A stretch of 64,000 bases of DNA, from NCBI RefSeq assembly GCF_014190775.1, contig NZ_JACHVP010000002.1, positions 62,001 through 126,000 on the forward strand, written 5' to 3'. Shown piece after piece: positions 51,639 through 60,689 of this stretch. The stretch is from Leifsonia aquatica. GTDB taxonomy: Bacteria > Actinomycetota > Actinomycetes > Actinomycetales > Microbacteriaceae. The notes beneath the pieces were generated by a model that made no database searches, was not told where the DNA came from, and saw only the letters and a program-made list of their open reading frames with translations. How positions within the stretch are numbered: position 1 is the stretch's first letter; each line of letters starts with the position of its first letter. Made by a program: the position numbers and the translations under genes.

Positions 51639-52859
51639 TCACCGCGCCACCGCCAGGGCGGGGTCGGCGGCCAGTGTCAGCCCGGCGACGCCGCGCAGGC
51701 GGCGGCCGGGGACGGAGTCGGGGGCGAGGGTCAGTCGCCCGAGGACGCGCGCGCGTCCGGCCGGAGTGCCCGGCAGGTCGGCGGGCACACCGTGCCAGCT
51801 GAGGTAGCCGACGAACGCGAAGAGCAGCGACTCCTTGTGGTCGGCGTCGATGCCGAGCGCGTCGCTGCTGGTCACGTCCACGCCGTGCAGCCCGAGCACC
51901 GCGCTGAGGGCGCGCATGAGGGCGGGGTTGCGCGTGCCGCCTCCCGAGACGATCGCGCGCGACGGGATGTGCGACGACGATGACCGCACCGCGTCGGCGA
52001 CCGTGCGGGCGGTGAGGGAGGTCAGGGTCGCGACGAGGTCGGCGAGCTCGGGCTCGACGCCGGCTCGCGCGGCCGCGGCATCCACGACGGCGAGATCGAA
52101 CGTCTCGCGACCGGTGCTCTTGGGCGTCGGCGCCGAGAAGTAGGGATGCGCGAGCAGCTCGCCCAGCATCCGCTCGTCCACGCGGCCGGTGGCGGCGAGC
52201 AGGCCATCGGTGTCCTGTCCCTGGCGACCGTCGGTCGCGCGGGCGACCGCGGCGTCGATGAGGGCGTTCGCCGGTCCGCTGTCGAACGCGACGAGGCCCC
52301 CGTCCGGCTCGACGATCTGCACGTTGGCGATGCCGCCGAGGTTGACCGTCGCGACGGGACGGCCGCTGCGCGCGGCCTCTCCCGCGAGCCAGGCGCGGTC
52401 GAAGAGCCCCATGAGCGGAGCACCCTCGCCGCCTGCTGCGATGTCGGCCGACCGCACGTCGGAGAGCACCGGGACGCCGAGGCGCTCGGCGATCCACGCC
52501 GGCTGGCCGACCTGGAGGGTGCCGCGGGCGTGGCCGTCCTCGACCCAGTGGTGGAGGGTCTGGCCGTGCGAGACCGCCAGCTCGACGCCGCCGGCCTCCT
52601 CGGCCGCGCCGGCCGCAGCCTCCGCGAACTCCTGACCGGCGAGGGTGTCCATCCGCACGAATTCGGCGGGAGTCAGACTCTGCCCTTCGACCGCCGCGAG
52701 CAGGAGGGCGCGGGTCGCCTCCGACCACGCCACCGTGCGGGCGACGACGGAGGTGAGCCGGACGACGGGACGGTCGCTCGCGTCGAGCGGGTCGATGTCG
52801 ACCACGGCGACGTCGATCCCGTCGACGCTGGTCCCGGACTGCAGGGAGAGGATCCTCAC
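51639..52859 (-). CDS. anmK: 1,6-anhydro-N-acetylmuramic acid kinase
   Basis: 406 residues from a GTG overlapping the NagZ stop (GTGA). The ATP loop LSLQSGTSVDGIDVA at the N-terminus, SHGQTLHH, VNLGGIANV and the C-terminal VSGGGTRNPALM match AnmK. It hydrolyses the 1,6-anhydro bond and phosphorylates the sugar to MurNAc-6-phosphate. It shows that the imported material includes anhydro-muropeptide sugars. Confidence 0.92.
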   Translation of the reverse strand: MRILSLQSGTSVDGIDVAVVDIDPLDASDRPVVRLTSVVARTVAWSEATRALLLAAVEGQSLTPAEFVRMDTLAGQEFAEAAAGAAEEAGGVELAVSHGQTLHHWVEDGHARGTLQVGQPAWIAERLGVPVLSDVRSADIAAGGEGAPLMGLFDRAWLAGEAARSGRPVATVNLGGIANVQIVEPDGGLVAFDSGPANALIDAAVARATDGRQGQDTDGLLAATGRVDERMLGELLAHPYFSAPTPKSTGRETFDLAVVDAAAARAGVEPELADLVATLTSLTARTVADAVRSSSSHIPSRAIVSGGGTRNPALMRALSAVLGLHGVDVTSSDALGIDADHKESLLFAFVGYLSWHGVPADLPGTPAGRARVLGRLTLAPDSVPGRRLRGVAGLTLAADPALAVAR

Positions 52860-54370
52860 GCCGCGACCCCCTCGAACGCCTCGGAGACGACCTGCGCCGT
52901 CACCCGGCTGGACCCGTACGTGTCGAGGCCGGGGAGCGCGAGCTCGTCCGGCGCGGGGAGTCCTGTGTTCACGATGACCGCGGACGGGCGAGCGGCGGCG
53001 AGGATCCCGAGCGCACGGCGCTGCGGCGATCCGGGCTGCACGGCATCGACCAGGGCGACCACCGCGCTGCTCTCCGGGATGCCGCCGAGGGCATCGCACA
53101 TCGCGGCGACGACGTCGCGTCCTCCGAACGGGCCGACGACGACGCGCGTGGCGCCGAGGGCGACGCTGAAAGGCTCGGCGGTGGAGGCGACGGCGCCGCT
53201 GGCACGGTCGCGCAAGTCGAGCACGACGCGGTCGCCCGCCGCGACGGAGACGGTGCCGCGGACCACGATCGCCTCGCGCACGACCTGCCGCGCGTCGAAC
53301 GCACCGACCTCGCCGGTGGAGGCGCCGCCCGCGCGAGATGCCGCGGCCGTCCAGTCGGAGAGGCCGGCGACCGAGTGCGAGGCGCGTTCGAGCGCCGGGA
53401 TCGGGAGGGTGCCGTCGTCCACCGCGGCCAGCAGCGCGTCGCGCACCTCCGCGTAGTCGTCGAGGTCGCTCGTCGCGCCGTGCTTCGGGCCGAGATCGGA
53501 CGGGTTGCCGATGCACAGGAGGTCCGCGCCGGCGAGGATCGCCCGGACCGCGCCAGGGCCCGCCCCGAACTCGGAGCGGATGGCGGCCATGTCGAGCGCG
53601 TCCGTGATGATCGTGCCCGCGAATCCGCGCTCGCGCAGCATCCCGAGCACCCGCGGGTCGAGCGTGGCGGGGAGGTCGCCGAAGGCATCCACGACGACGT
53701 GCGACGTCATGACGGCGGCGACGCCCGCATCGATCGCGGCCTGGAACGGCGGGAGGTGCTCCGCCTCCACCTCGACGCCGGGGAGCGTGACGTGCGGCAG
53801 TCCGAGATGCGAGTCGACGGCGGTGTCGCCGTGACCAGGGAAGTGTTTGACGCAGGCGGCGACGCCTCCGGCCTGGATGCCGGACACCATCGCGGCGACG
53901 TGCCGGCCGACCAGGTCGGCGGTCGCACCGAACGCGCGGGTGCCGATCACCGGGTTGCGCGGGTTCGTGTTGACGTCGGCGACCGGAGCCAGGGCGACGT
54001 TCGCGCCCGATGCGCGCAGGCGGCGCGCGAGCTCGACGCCGGCGGCGCGGGTGACCGCGGTGTCATCGACGCGACCCAACTGGGACGCGCTCGGCAGCGT
54101 GGAGCCGAGGGCGGCCTCCAGTCGCGTGACCGGTCCGCCCTCCTCGTCGACGCCCAGGAGGGCGCCGGGGCGCGCCTCCCGCAGCCGGGCGGAGAGCGCG
54201 GGCAGCTGCTCCGCATCCGACGGGTCGATGTTCTGACCGAAGTACACGACGCCGGCGAGCCCCTCGTCGAGGGCGTGCAGCAGCCAGTCCGGGGCCGTCC
54301 GCCCCAGGAAACCGGGCCAGAGCACGCTCGCGACCAGCGAGCGAACGGCCGGATCGGTGCTCGCGCTCAT
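52856..54370 (-). CDS. nagZ: Beta-N-acetylglucosaminidase, GH3 (NagZ-like)
   Basis: 504 residues. The NagZ hallmark KHFPGHGDTAVDSH carries the catalytic His, and the nucleophile Asp lies in TIITDALDM. A C-terminal domain of about 170 residues follows the barrel, longer than in E. coli NagZ. No signal peptide is seen, so it acts in the cytoplasm and splits GlcNAc from anhydroMurNAc or from chito-oligosaccharides. It lies between the permeases and AnmK. Confidence 0.88.
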   Translation of the reverse strand: MSASTDPAVRSLVASVLWPGFLGRTAPDWLLHALDEGLAGVVYFGQNIDPSDAEQLPALSARLREARPGALLGVDEEGGPVTRLEAALGSTLPSASQLGRVDDTAVTRAAGVELARRLRASGANVALAPVADVNTNPRNPVIGTRAFGATADLVGRHVAAMVSGIQAGGVAACVKHFPGHGDTAVDSHLGLPHVTLPGVEVEAEHLPPFQAAIDAGVAAVMTSHVVVDAFGDLPATLDPRVLGMLRERGFAGTIITDALDMAAIRSEFGAGPGAVRAILAGADLLCIGNPSDLGPKHGATSDLDDYAEVRDALLAAVDDGTLPIPALERASHSVAGLSDWTAAASRAGGASTGEVGAFDARQVVREAIVVRGTVSVAAGDRVVLDLRDRASGAVASTAEPFSVALGATRVVVGPFGGRDVVAAMCDALGGIPESSAVVALVDAVQPGSPQRRALGILAAARPSAVIVNTGLPAPDELALPGLDTYGSSRVTAQVVSEAFEGVAA

Positions 54371-54380
54371 CCCGCTCCCC

Positions 54381-55208
54381 CTAGCCCTTGACGGCGCCGG
54401 CGACCAGGCCGCTCGACAGGCGGCGCTGCACCAGCACGAAGAACATCATGACCGGGATCGTGATGATGGTCGAGGCCGCCATCACGTAGCCCCACTCGTT
54501 GGTGTGCTCGCCGAAGAACTGCTTCAGACCGATCGCGACCGTGTAGTTGTCGCTCGCGCCGCCCAGCAGGGTCATCGCGAAGATGAACTCGTTCCACGCC
54601 GTGATGAAGGCGAAGACGCTCGTCGCGACCAGGCCCGGCATCACCAGCGGGAACAGCACAGAGCGGAACATCCGCCACCAGCTGGCGCCGTCGAGGTAGG
54701 CGGCCTCCTCCAGCTCCACCGGCACCGCCGCCACGAAACCGCGCAGCATCCAGATGCCGAAGGGCAGGGACAGCGCGACGTACACGACGATCAGGCCCAG
54801 CAGCTGGTTCAGGAGGCCGAGGTCGCGCACCTGAACGAACAGCGGGATGACGAGGGCCTCCAGGGGCACCATCTGCACCGACAGGATCATGAACAGCATC
54901 GCCGTGCGGAACTTGAAGTTGAACCGCGCCACCGCGACCGACGCCAGCAGGGCGAGGACCGCCGAGATCACCACGACCGCGACCGCGACGATCAGCGAGT
55001 TGCGGAGGAAGACGTCGAACCCGCCCTTGGTGAGCACGTACGCGAAGTTGTCGAGCGTGAACTCCTGCGGGATGAGCGACTGACCACCGCTCGACGCGCG
55101 CTTGTCGAACGCGCTGGACAGCATCCAGTAGACGGGGAAGAGCGTGAAGACGAGCAGCAGGGCGACGAGGACGCCCTTGCCGATCTTGCCGCCGATCGAG
55201 CGCTTCAC
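54381..55208 (-). CDS. Amino-sugar ABC transporter permease (MalG-like)
   Basis: 275 residues from a GTG overlapping the partner permease stop (GTGA). Six membrane segments, the EAA loop VPVELEEAAYLDGASWWRMF and the C-terminal SSGLVAGAVKG are typical. Together with the next gene upstream it imports the sugar bound by the lipoprotein. The cytoplasmic NagZ, AnmK and MurQ enzymes suggest a GlcNAc-anhydroMurNAc disaccharide or monosaccharide. Confidence 0.86.
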   Translation of the reverse strand: MKRSIGGKIGKGVLVALLLVFTLFPVYWMLSSAFDKRASSGGQSLIPQEFTLDNFAYVLTKGGFDVFLRNSLIVAVAVVVISAVLALLASVAVARFNFKFRTAMLFMILSVQMVPLEALVIPLFVQVRDLGLLNQLLGLIVVYVALSLPFGIWMLRGFVAAVPVELEEAAYLDGASWWRMFRSVLFPLVMPGLVATSVFAFITAWNEFIFAMTLLGGASDNYTVAIGLKQFFGEHTNEWGYVMAASTIITIPVMMFFVLVQRRLSSGLVAGAVKG

Positions 55209-56182
55209 AGCTTGTCCTCCTTGAGCATCGTGCGGACGTAGACGACCGTGATCGCGAGCAGCACCAGCGTGAGCAGGACGGCGATCGCGGAACCGAAGCC
55301 GTACCGGTTCTGACCGAACGACTCCACGTACGACCACACGCCGAGGTTGAGCACCTGGCGGTTGGACCCCGAGCCTCCCGGCATCAGATAGACCTGCGCG
55401 AACACTTTGAAGTCCCAGATCGTGGAGAGGATGATCACCACGGCGAAGACCTGCTTCAGCGACGGCACGATGATCGAGAAGAAGCGGCGCACCGCTCCCG
55501 CGCCGTCCATCGCCGCCGCCTCCAGCATCTCCTTCGAGACGCCGAGCAGACCGGCCAGAACCGTGATCGCCACGAACGGGAACCCGTGGTGGATGATGTT
55601 GAGGAGCACGATCCCGTAGAACGTGAACGGGTTGGTGAACCAGTTGAACGACTCGTGCATCAGCCCGAGGTTCTTGAGCACCTGGTTGACGATGCCGTTG
55701 TCCGCGTCGAAGATCCAGACCCAGACATAGGTGCCGGTCACCGCGGGCATCGCCCAGGCGACCATGATCGCGCTGCCGACGATGGTCCGCCAGGTCGGGC
55801 CGAGGCTCGCCATCAGCAGCGCGACGAGCGTGCCGAGGGCGACCGTGCCGGCGACCGACAGGATGGCGAAGATCACGGTGTTGGGGAGCGCGACCGTCCA
55901 CAGCGTGGCATTGCCGAAGATCTCGGTGTAGTTGTCGAAGCCGATGAAGTTCGTCTTGCCGCTGACGATCTCGCGCAGACCGTAGTCCTGCAGCGAGATG
56001 ATGACCACGCGGATCAGGGGCCACAGCAGCAGCCCGGCGAGCACGACCAGCGCGGGGGCGAGCAGCAGCCACGGCCGGCTCACGGCGATGAACGAGCGCT
56101 TGCGCTTCGGGGCGGGGGCGCCGGGGCGCCGGCCGCGCGCAGTGCGCACGGCCGGCGTCTCGGGACGAACGTCGATGGCCAT
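55205..56182 (-). CDS. Amino-sugar ABC transporter permease (MalF-like)
   Basis: 325 residues. A basic N-terminus (RTARGRRPGAPAPKRKRS) precedes six membrane segments. The EAA loop VSKEMLEAAAMDGAGAVRRF is in the second half. The start lies four bases after the binding-protein stop. Unlike the other two sugar importers here, no hairpin separates the binding protein from this permease. Confidence 0.86.
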   Translation of the reverse strand: MAIDVRPETPAVRTARGRRPGAPAPKRKRSFIAVSRPWLLLAPALVVLAGLLLWPLIRVVIISLQDYGLREIVSGKTNFIGFDNYTEIFGNATLWTVALPNTVIFAILSVAGTVALGTLVALLMASLGPTWRTIVGSAIMVAWAMPAVTGTYVWVWIFDADNGIVNQVLKNLGLMHESFNWFTNPFTFYGIVLLNIIHHGFPFVAITVLAGLLGVSKEMLEAAAMDGAGAVRRFFSIIVPSLKQVFAVVIILSTIWDFKVFAQVYLMPGGSGSNRQVLNLGVWSYVESFGQNRYGFGSAIAVLLTLVLLAITVVYVRTMLKEDKL

Positions 56183-56186
56183 CGGG

Positions 56187-57476
56187 CTACTTGTCGTTCA
56201 GCAGCTGGGTCATCTCCTTGGCCGCGTCGGTCGTCGCCTGGTCGACCGTCTTCTGCCCGGAGAGGATGGACTGGATCATCGCGTTGGTCGTCTGCTTGGC
56301 CTGCACCGCGCCGAACTGCGGGGTGACCGGCACGGACGCGCCGCCGTCGACCATCTGCGTGGCGAACGGCTTGACCAGCGGGTCGTCCGACTCCATCGCC
56401 TTCTTGACCAGCGAGTTCAGACCGGAGAAGTAGCCGGTCTGCGACGCCCACTCCTCGGCGTACTTGCCCGTGGTCATCATCTCGACGAACTTCCAGGCCA
56501 GGTCCTTGTTCTTGGCCGTGTTGAACACGCTCAGGTGCGAGCCACCGAGGACCGACGGGCTGATGCCGCCGTCCTTGCCCGGGATCGGGGTCGCGGCGAT
56601 CTTGCCCTCGAGGTCGGGGGCCTTCTGCACGATCGTGGCCGGGGTCCAGGAGCCCTGGATGGCCATCGCGACCTTGCCCTGGTTGAAGTTGTCGAGCACG
56701 TCGGTCTCCTTCCAGGTGGTGGCGCCGGAGGTGGAGAAGCCGTACTTGGTGGCGAGGTCGGTGTAGAACTGGATGCCCTCACGCGACTTGGCGCTGTCGA
56801 GACCCGAGGTCCAGGTGCCGCCCTTCTCGGTGGCGACCTGGCCGCCCGCGCCCCAGACCCACGGGTACACGCCGAACTCGGCGGTGCCGGGAACGGCGAA
56901 CGGGATCATGTCGGGCTTGGCGGCCTTGATCTTCTCGCCGGCGGCGACGATGTCGTCCCACGTCTTCGGAGCCTCGATGCCGAGCTCCTTGAACACGTCG
57001 GCGCGGTAGACCAGCGAGCGGACGCCGGCGTACCACGGCATGCCGTAGAGCTCGCCGTCGTAGGTGCCCGACTCCTTGAGGCCCTTCACCAGGTCATCCT
57101 CGAGTCCGGCCTTCTCGACGTAGTCGCCGATCGGGGCGAGCGCCCCGGCGTCGGCGAACTCGGCGGTCCAGGTGGTGCCGGTCTCCGCGACGTCCGGCGT
57201 CGTGTTGCCGGCGATGGAGGTCACGAACCGGTCGTGCGCGTCGGCCCACTGGACGAACTGCACGTCGAGCGTGGCTCCGGTCTCCTTCTTGAACTCGTCG
57301 CCGACCTCCTTGAAGAAGGCCGTGGAGTCGGGGTTGGTGCCCTGCATGATCCACACGCTGAGCTTCTGGCCCTTCGCGTCGACCGAGCCCCCATCGCCGC
57401 TGCCACCGCTCGAGCAGGCCGTGAGGGCCAGTGCTGCGATCGTGACGGCGGCGACGGAGAGGTAGCGCTTCTTCAT
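56187..57476 (-). CDS. Amino-sugar ABC transporter binding lipoprotein
   Basis: 429 residues from ATG 57476 behind AGGAGA; an in-frame ATG 24 codons upstream is less likely because it precedes the signal peptide. The lipobox LTAC gives Cys22, followed by a Ser/Gly linker and a family-1 sugar-binding fold. It heads the salvage operon. Specificity for MurNAc-containing or chito-oligosaccharides is inferred from the enzymes downstream. Confidence 0.86.
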   Translation of the reverse strand: MKKRYLSVAAVTIAALALTACSSGGSGDGGSVDAKGQKLSVWIMQGTNPDSTAFFKEVGDEFKKETGATLDVQFVQWADAHDRFVTSIAGNTTPDVAETGTTWTAEFADAGALAPIGDYVEKAGLEDDLVKGLKESGTYDGELYGMPWYAGVRSLVYRADVFKELGIEAPKTWDDIVAAGEKIKAAKPDMIPFAVPGTAEFGVYPWVWGAGGQVATEKGGTWTSGLDSAKSREGIQFYTDLATKYGFSTSGATTWKETDVLDNFNQGKVAMAIQGSWTPATIVQKAPDLEGKIAATPIPGKDGGISPSVLGGSHLSVFNTAKNKDLAWKFVEMMTTGKYAEEWASQTGYFSGLNSLVKKAMESDDPLVKPFATQMVDGGASVPVTPQFGAVQAKQTTNAMIQSILSGQKTVDQATTDAAKEMTQLLNDK

Positions 57477-57532
57477 GGTGCTGTCTCCTCTTCGAAACCG
57501 GGAATGTGTTGGTGGATGCCCTGCATCCGGGA

Positions 57533-57578
57533 TGAAACTATCCTTCACACTTCGACGTGTGCTTGCAAGTTATTTCCA
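57533..57578 (-). promoter_or_regulatory. Candidate RpiR sites before the amino-sugar operon
   Basis: TGAAACTATCCTTCA (57533-57547) and TGCAAGTTATTTCCA (57564-57578) are related imperfect palindromes with TGAA/TTCA-type arms. They start 31 bp apart, about three helical turns. They lie 57 to 102 bases upstream of the binding-protein start and are the best candidates for the RpiR regulator of the operon. The spacing and arms are seen; the assignment is inference. Confidence 0.5.
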
Positions 57579-57635
57579 CTCTACACATGTAAAAGGTATG
57601 TAACGGCGCCGTGACGGAGGTCTGGTGCTGCTCCG

Positions 57636-58505
57636 TCAGGCGATGCTGACCTGGCGCAGGAACGCCGCCGCTGCCGGGCTCGGCTCCTCCGACGCCGCGA
57701 CCGCCACGGTCCACTTCGGGACGTCGCCGGAGAGCGGGACGGCCCGCAGCGTGTCGGGGCGCTTGCGGGCGAAGCTCGCGGGGACGACGGCCACTCCCAG
57801 GTCGTAGCCGACCAGGTCGAGCAGCGGGTGCACGTCGTTGACCTCCATCGCGGGCCGGTAGTCCAGCCCGGCCGCTGCGAACGCGCGCCGCGTCAGGGCT
57901 TGTGCGCCCCAGCCCTCCTGGAAGCCGATCATCGTCTCGCCTCGCAGGCTTTCGATCGGGAGGCTCTCCTCACCGGAGTAGCGGTGGTCGGGGTGGCAGA
58001 GCACGAGCAGGTCTTGCGTGCTGAGCCGGCGCAGGCGCACCCCGACGGGCGTGTGGCCGGTGTCGACGACGAGGGCGACATCCACCTGCCCGTTCGCGAC
58101 CGCGTCGACCAGTTCGACCGATCCGGTCTGGCGGAGTCGCACCTCCACGCCCGGGTTGGCGGTGCGGAACGCGGCCAGTTCGGCGGGCAGGTCGACGGAG
58201 CCGAGGCACGGCTCGGCGCCGACGGTCAGTCGTCCGCGCTGCAGTCCGCGCACGGCCGCGACGGCGTCGCGTGCGGCGGCGGCGCTCGCGAGGGTGCGCA
58301 CCGAGTCGGCGAGGAGGGCTTGTCCGGCCGTCGTCAGTTCGACGCGGCGGGTGCTCCGGATGAAGAGGGAGGTGCCCAGTTCCTGTTCGAGGGAGCGAAT
58401 GGAGGCTGACAGTCCCGATTGGGAGATCTGCAGCAGCTCGGCTGCGCGGGTGAAGTGCCGCTCCTCTGCGACGGTGACGAAGTGCTCGAGCTGACGCAGT
58501 TCCAT
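57636..58505 (-). CDS. LysR-family transcriptional regulator
   Basis: 289 residues. The helix-turn-helix HFTRAAELLQISQSGLSASI lies at about 18-38 and the two-lobed substrate-binding domain follows from residue 90. ATG 58505 lies six bases after TATCCT, so the mRNA is probably leaderless, and an 8-bp-arm palindrome overlaps that -10 and the start codon. No divergent gene starts at the palindrome, so autoregulation is the clearest role. Target genes are unknown. Confidence 0.87.
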   Translation of the reverse strand: MELRQLEHFVTVAEERHFTRAAELLQISQSGLSASIRSLEQELGTSLFIRSTRRVELTTAGQALLADSVRTLASAAAARDAVAAVRGLQRGRLTVGAEPCLGSVDLPAELAAFRTANPGVEVRLRQTGSVELVDAVANGQVDVALVVDTGHTPVGVRLRRLSTQDLLVLCHPDHRYSGEESLPIESLRGETMIGFQEGWGAQALTRRAFAAAGLDYRPAMEVNDVHPLLDLVGYDLGVAVVPASFARKRPDTLRAVPLSGDVPKWTVAVAASEEPSPAAAAFLRQVSIA

Positions 58506-58526
58506 TCAGCAAGGATACTGCTGAAT
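58504..58526. promoter_or_regulatory. LysR autoregulatory palindrome at its own start codon
   Basis: ATTCAGCA (58504-58511) and TGCTGAAT (58519-58526) form a perfect inverted repeat with a 7-base spacer that includes most of the -10 TATCCT. Binding would cover promoter and start codon together. Confidence 0.7.
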
Positions 58527-58578
58527 CCGGGCCTCTCGATTTGCTCGACCGATGCCTGGGGGTGCGCGGAGGAGCCTG

Positions 58579-59067
58579 TCAGCGGCCGCAGCGCCCCGTC
58601 GGCGCGGCGGTCGCTGCGTCGGTGTGGGCGTGGCGGTGGGGGTCGACGTTGCTCAGCGTGACGGGTCCGTGGGCGGGGAGGGCGACGAGGTCGCCCGGGT
58701 GCAGGTCCGCCGGCAGGTCCATGAGGCGGGGGCCGGCGTGGACGGTGCAGAGCGGCGCCGGGGACGCCCGCCCGATGAGCCGCGCTTGGGAGGTCTCCGC
58801 GGCGATGGTGCGCAGGTCGGCGTCGAGTTCGATGTCGAGGCCGCCGCCGGGGTGTCGCGCCACGTTCGTGACGCTGGTGACGACGGCGGCTGCGTCGTCG
58901 TCCGTGTGGACGCAGGGGGTGGTGCACCAGTCGGCGAGGCGGACGAGCGAGACGCCGGCGATGACCACGTCCGTCGTCGTGGGGTGGGTGTGGGCGGGCC
59001 AGCGGGTGGCGTCGAGGGGTTCGGGGATGCTGCAGCGGAGCGTGGGGATGATGCGGGTGAGGGTCAT
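58579..59067 (-). CDS. Unknown protein
   Basis: 162 residues with no membrane helix or signal peptide. I recognise no domain. It has three or four cysteines (WCTTPCVHTDDD and APLCTVHAG) and a beta-rich, Asp- and His-rich composition ending in a His/Thr/Ala tail. ATG 59067 lies six bases after TAGACC, the leaderless pattern of other genes here, which supports it being a real gene. Its neighbours are a LysR regulator and a peptide transporter. No function is proposed. Confidence 0.55.
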   Translation of the reverse strand: MTLTRIIPTLRCSIPEPLDATRWPAHTHPTTTDVVIAGVSLVRLADWCTTPCVHTDDDAAAVVTSVTNVARHPGGGLDIELDADLRTIAAETSQARLIGRASPAPLCTVHAGPRLMDLPADLHPGDLVALPAHGPVTLSNVDPHRHAHTDAATAAPTGRCGR

Positions 59068-59164
59068 GCGTCCGGTCTACGCGGCGAGCGCCTCCCGCGG
59101 GCCGGTCCTGACGGATCCCATGCGGGAGGCGCGTCTTTCCGTGCGGATCCCTGACGGGGGCCGG

Positions 59165-60646
59165 TCAGCGCACTCCCTTCATCATGCGCAGGACCCAAGG
59201 GGTGAGCAGCACGAGGACGACACCCACGGCGACCGCCACTCCTCCGATGATGCCGAAGTAGACCCCTTCTGTTGCCGGCGTGTACAGCTTGGCGAGCTGT
59301 CCGGCCATCGCCGTCCCGAGAGCGACGGAGAGGAAGAAGAGGGCGACCATCTGCGCTTGGAACGCGTGCGGCGCGAGTTTGGTGGAGGCGGAGAGGCCGA
59401 CCGGGGAGAGCAGGAGTTCGGCGATCGTGAAGGCGAGGAGGATGCCGACGACCGCCAGGAGGGGCGTGCTGTTCTTGCCGCCTCCCGCCCAGAACAGGAA
59501 CAGCCAGAACGTGAGCCCCATGAGGATCGTCCCTGCGGCGAACTTGATCGGGGTGGACGGCTGCTTGTCTCCCCATTTCGTCCAGATCGCTGCGAAGACG
59601 CCGGAGAGGATGATGATGAAGATCGGGTTGATGGACTGCACCCACGAGACGGGGAAGTCCCAGCCGAACAGGTTCCGGTCGAGGCGTTCGTCGGAGTAGA
59701 TCGTCAGCACCGTGAACTGCTGCTGGTAGAGGGACCAGAACGCCGCACTGGTGATGAAGAGCGGAATGAACGCCAGGATCCTGCTGCGTTCCTCCTTGGT
59801 GACAAGGCGGGACGTCAGGATGACCGTGAAGTACGCGATCGCGGCCGCGATGGTGACGACGATCACGACCAGCGCGAGGTTCTGCGCCGTGATCACCCCG
59901 GTGAGCACGAGTGCGACCACGACCACCAGGGCTGCGGTGGTGATGCCGATGACGAGCGGGTACCGCTTCGCCGGGAGCGGGTTCGGCACGGCGCGCGCTT
60001 CGTCGGGGAGCCGCTTGCGGCCGATGGAGTACTGGATGAGGCCGATCGCCATTCCGAGTGCGGCGAGCGCGAACCCGTAGTGGAAGCCGAGCGTGGTCTG
60101 CAGCAGTCCGGTGAGCAGCGGTCCGAGGAAGCCGCCCAGGTTGATCCCGAGGTAGAACAGCGAGAACCCCGCGTCGCGGCGGGAGTCGTGCTCGTCGTAG
60201 AGCGTCCCGACGATGCGGGTCGCGTTGGCCTTCAGGCCGCCGCTGCCGACGGCGACGAAGATCAGGCCGACGATGACACCCGCGAACCCGGGCAGGAGTG
60301 CCAGTGCGATGTGTCCGGCCATGATGACGACCGCGCTCCAGAACAGGATGCGTTCGGAGCCGAAGAGCCGGTCGGCGAGCCACGCGCCGAGGATGGTCGA
60401 CAGGTAGACGGCTCCGCCGTACGCGCCGACGATCCCCGCCGCGGTCGCCTGGTCGAGCCCCAGGCCGCCCTTCTCGACCGAGTAGTAGAGGTAGATGAGC
60501 AGGATGCCCTGCATGCCGTAGAACGAGAACCGCTCCCACATCTCCACCCCGAAGATGTTCGCCAGGGCGCGCGGCTGGCCGAAGAAGCCGTGGCTCTCGC
60601 GGTCCTCCGGCTGCGGTGCCGGCTTCACTTCACTGGTGTCGCTCAT
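59165..60646 (-). CDS. POT-family proton-dependent oligopeptide transporter
   Basis: 493 residues with about 14 membrane segments. The proton-coupling motif ExxERFxYYG appears as EMWERFSFYG and the second POT motif as NLGGFLGPLLTGLL. It imports di- and tripeptides with protons. ATG 60646 is six bases after GAGCAT, suggesting a leaderless start. It stands alone between the unknown protein and the WXG100 cluster. Confidence 0.9.
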   Translation of the reverse strand: MSDTSEVKPAPQPEDRESHGFFGQPRALANIFGVEMWERFSFYGMQGILLIYLYYSVEKGGLGLDQATAAGIVGAYGGAVYLSTILGAWLADRLFGSERILFWSAVVIMAGHIALALLPGFAGVIVGLIFVAVGSGGLKANATRIVGTLYDEHDSRRDAGFSLFYLGINLGGFLGPLLTGLLQTTLGFHYGFALAALGMAIGLIQYSIGRKRLPDEARAVPNPLPAKRYPLVIGITTAALVVVVALVLTGVITAQNLALVVIVVTIAAAIAYFTVILTSRLVTKEERSRILAFIPLFITSAAFWSLYQQQFTVLTIYSDERLDRNLFGWDFPVSWVQSINPIFIIILSGVFAAIWTKWGDKQPSTPIKFAAGTILMGLTFWLFLFWAGGGKNSTPLLAVVGILLAFTIAELLLSPVGLSASTKLAPHAFQAQMVALFFLSVALGTAMAGQLAKLYTPATEGVYFGIIGGVAVAVGVVLVLLTPWVLRMMKGVR

Positions 60647-60689
60647 GCGCACATGCTCCCACCGTGTCGGGGCGTGCGGGAGGCCGCAC

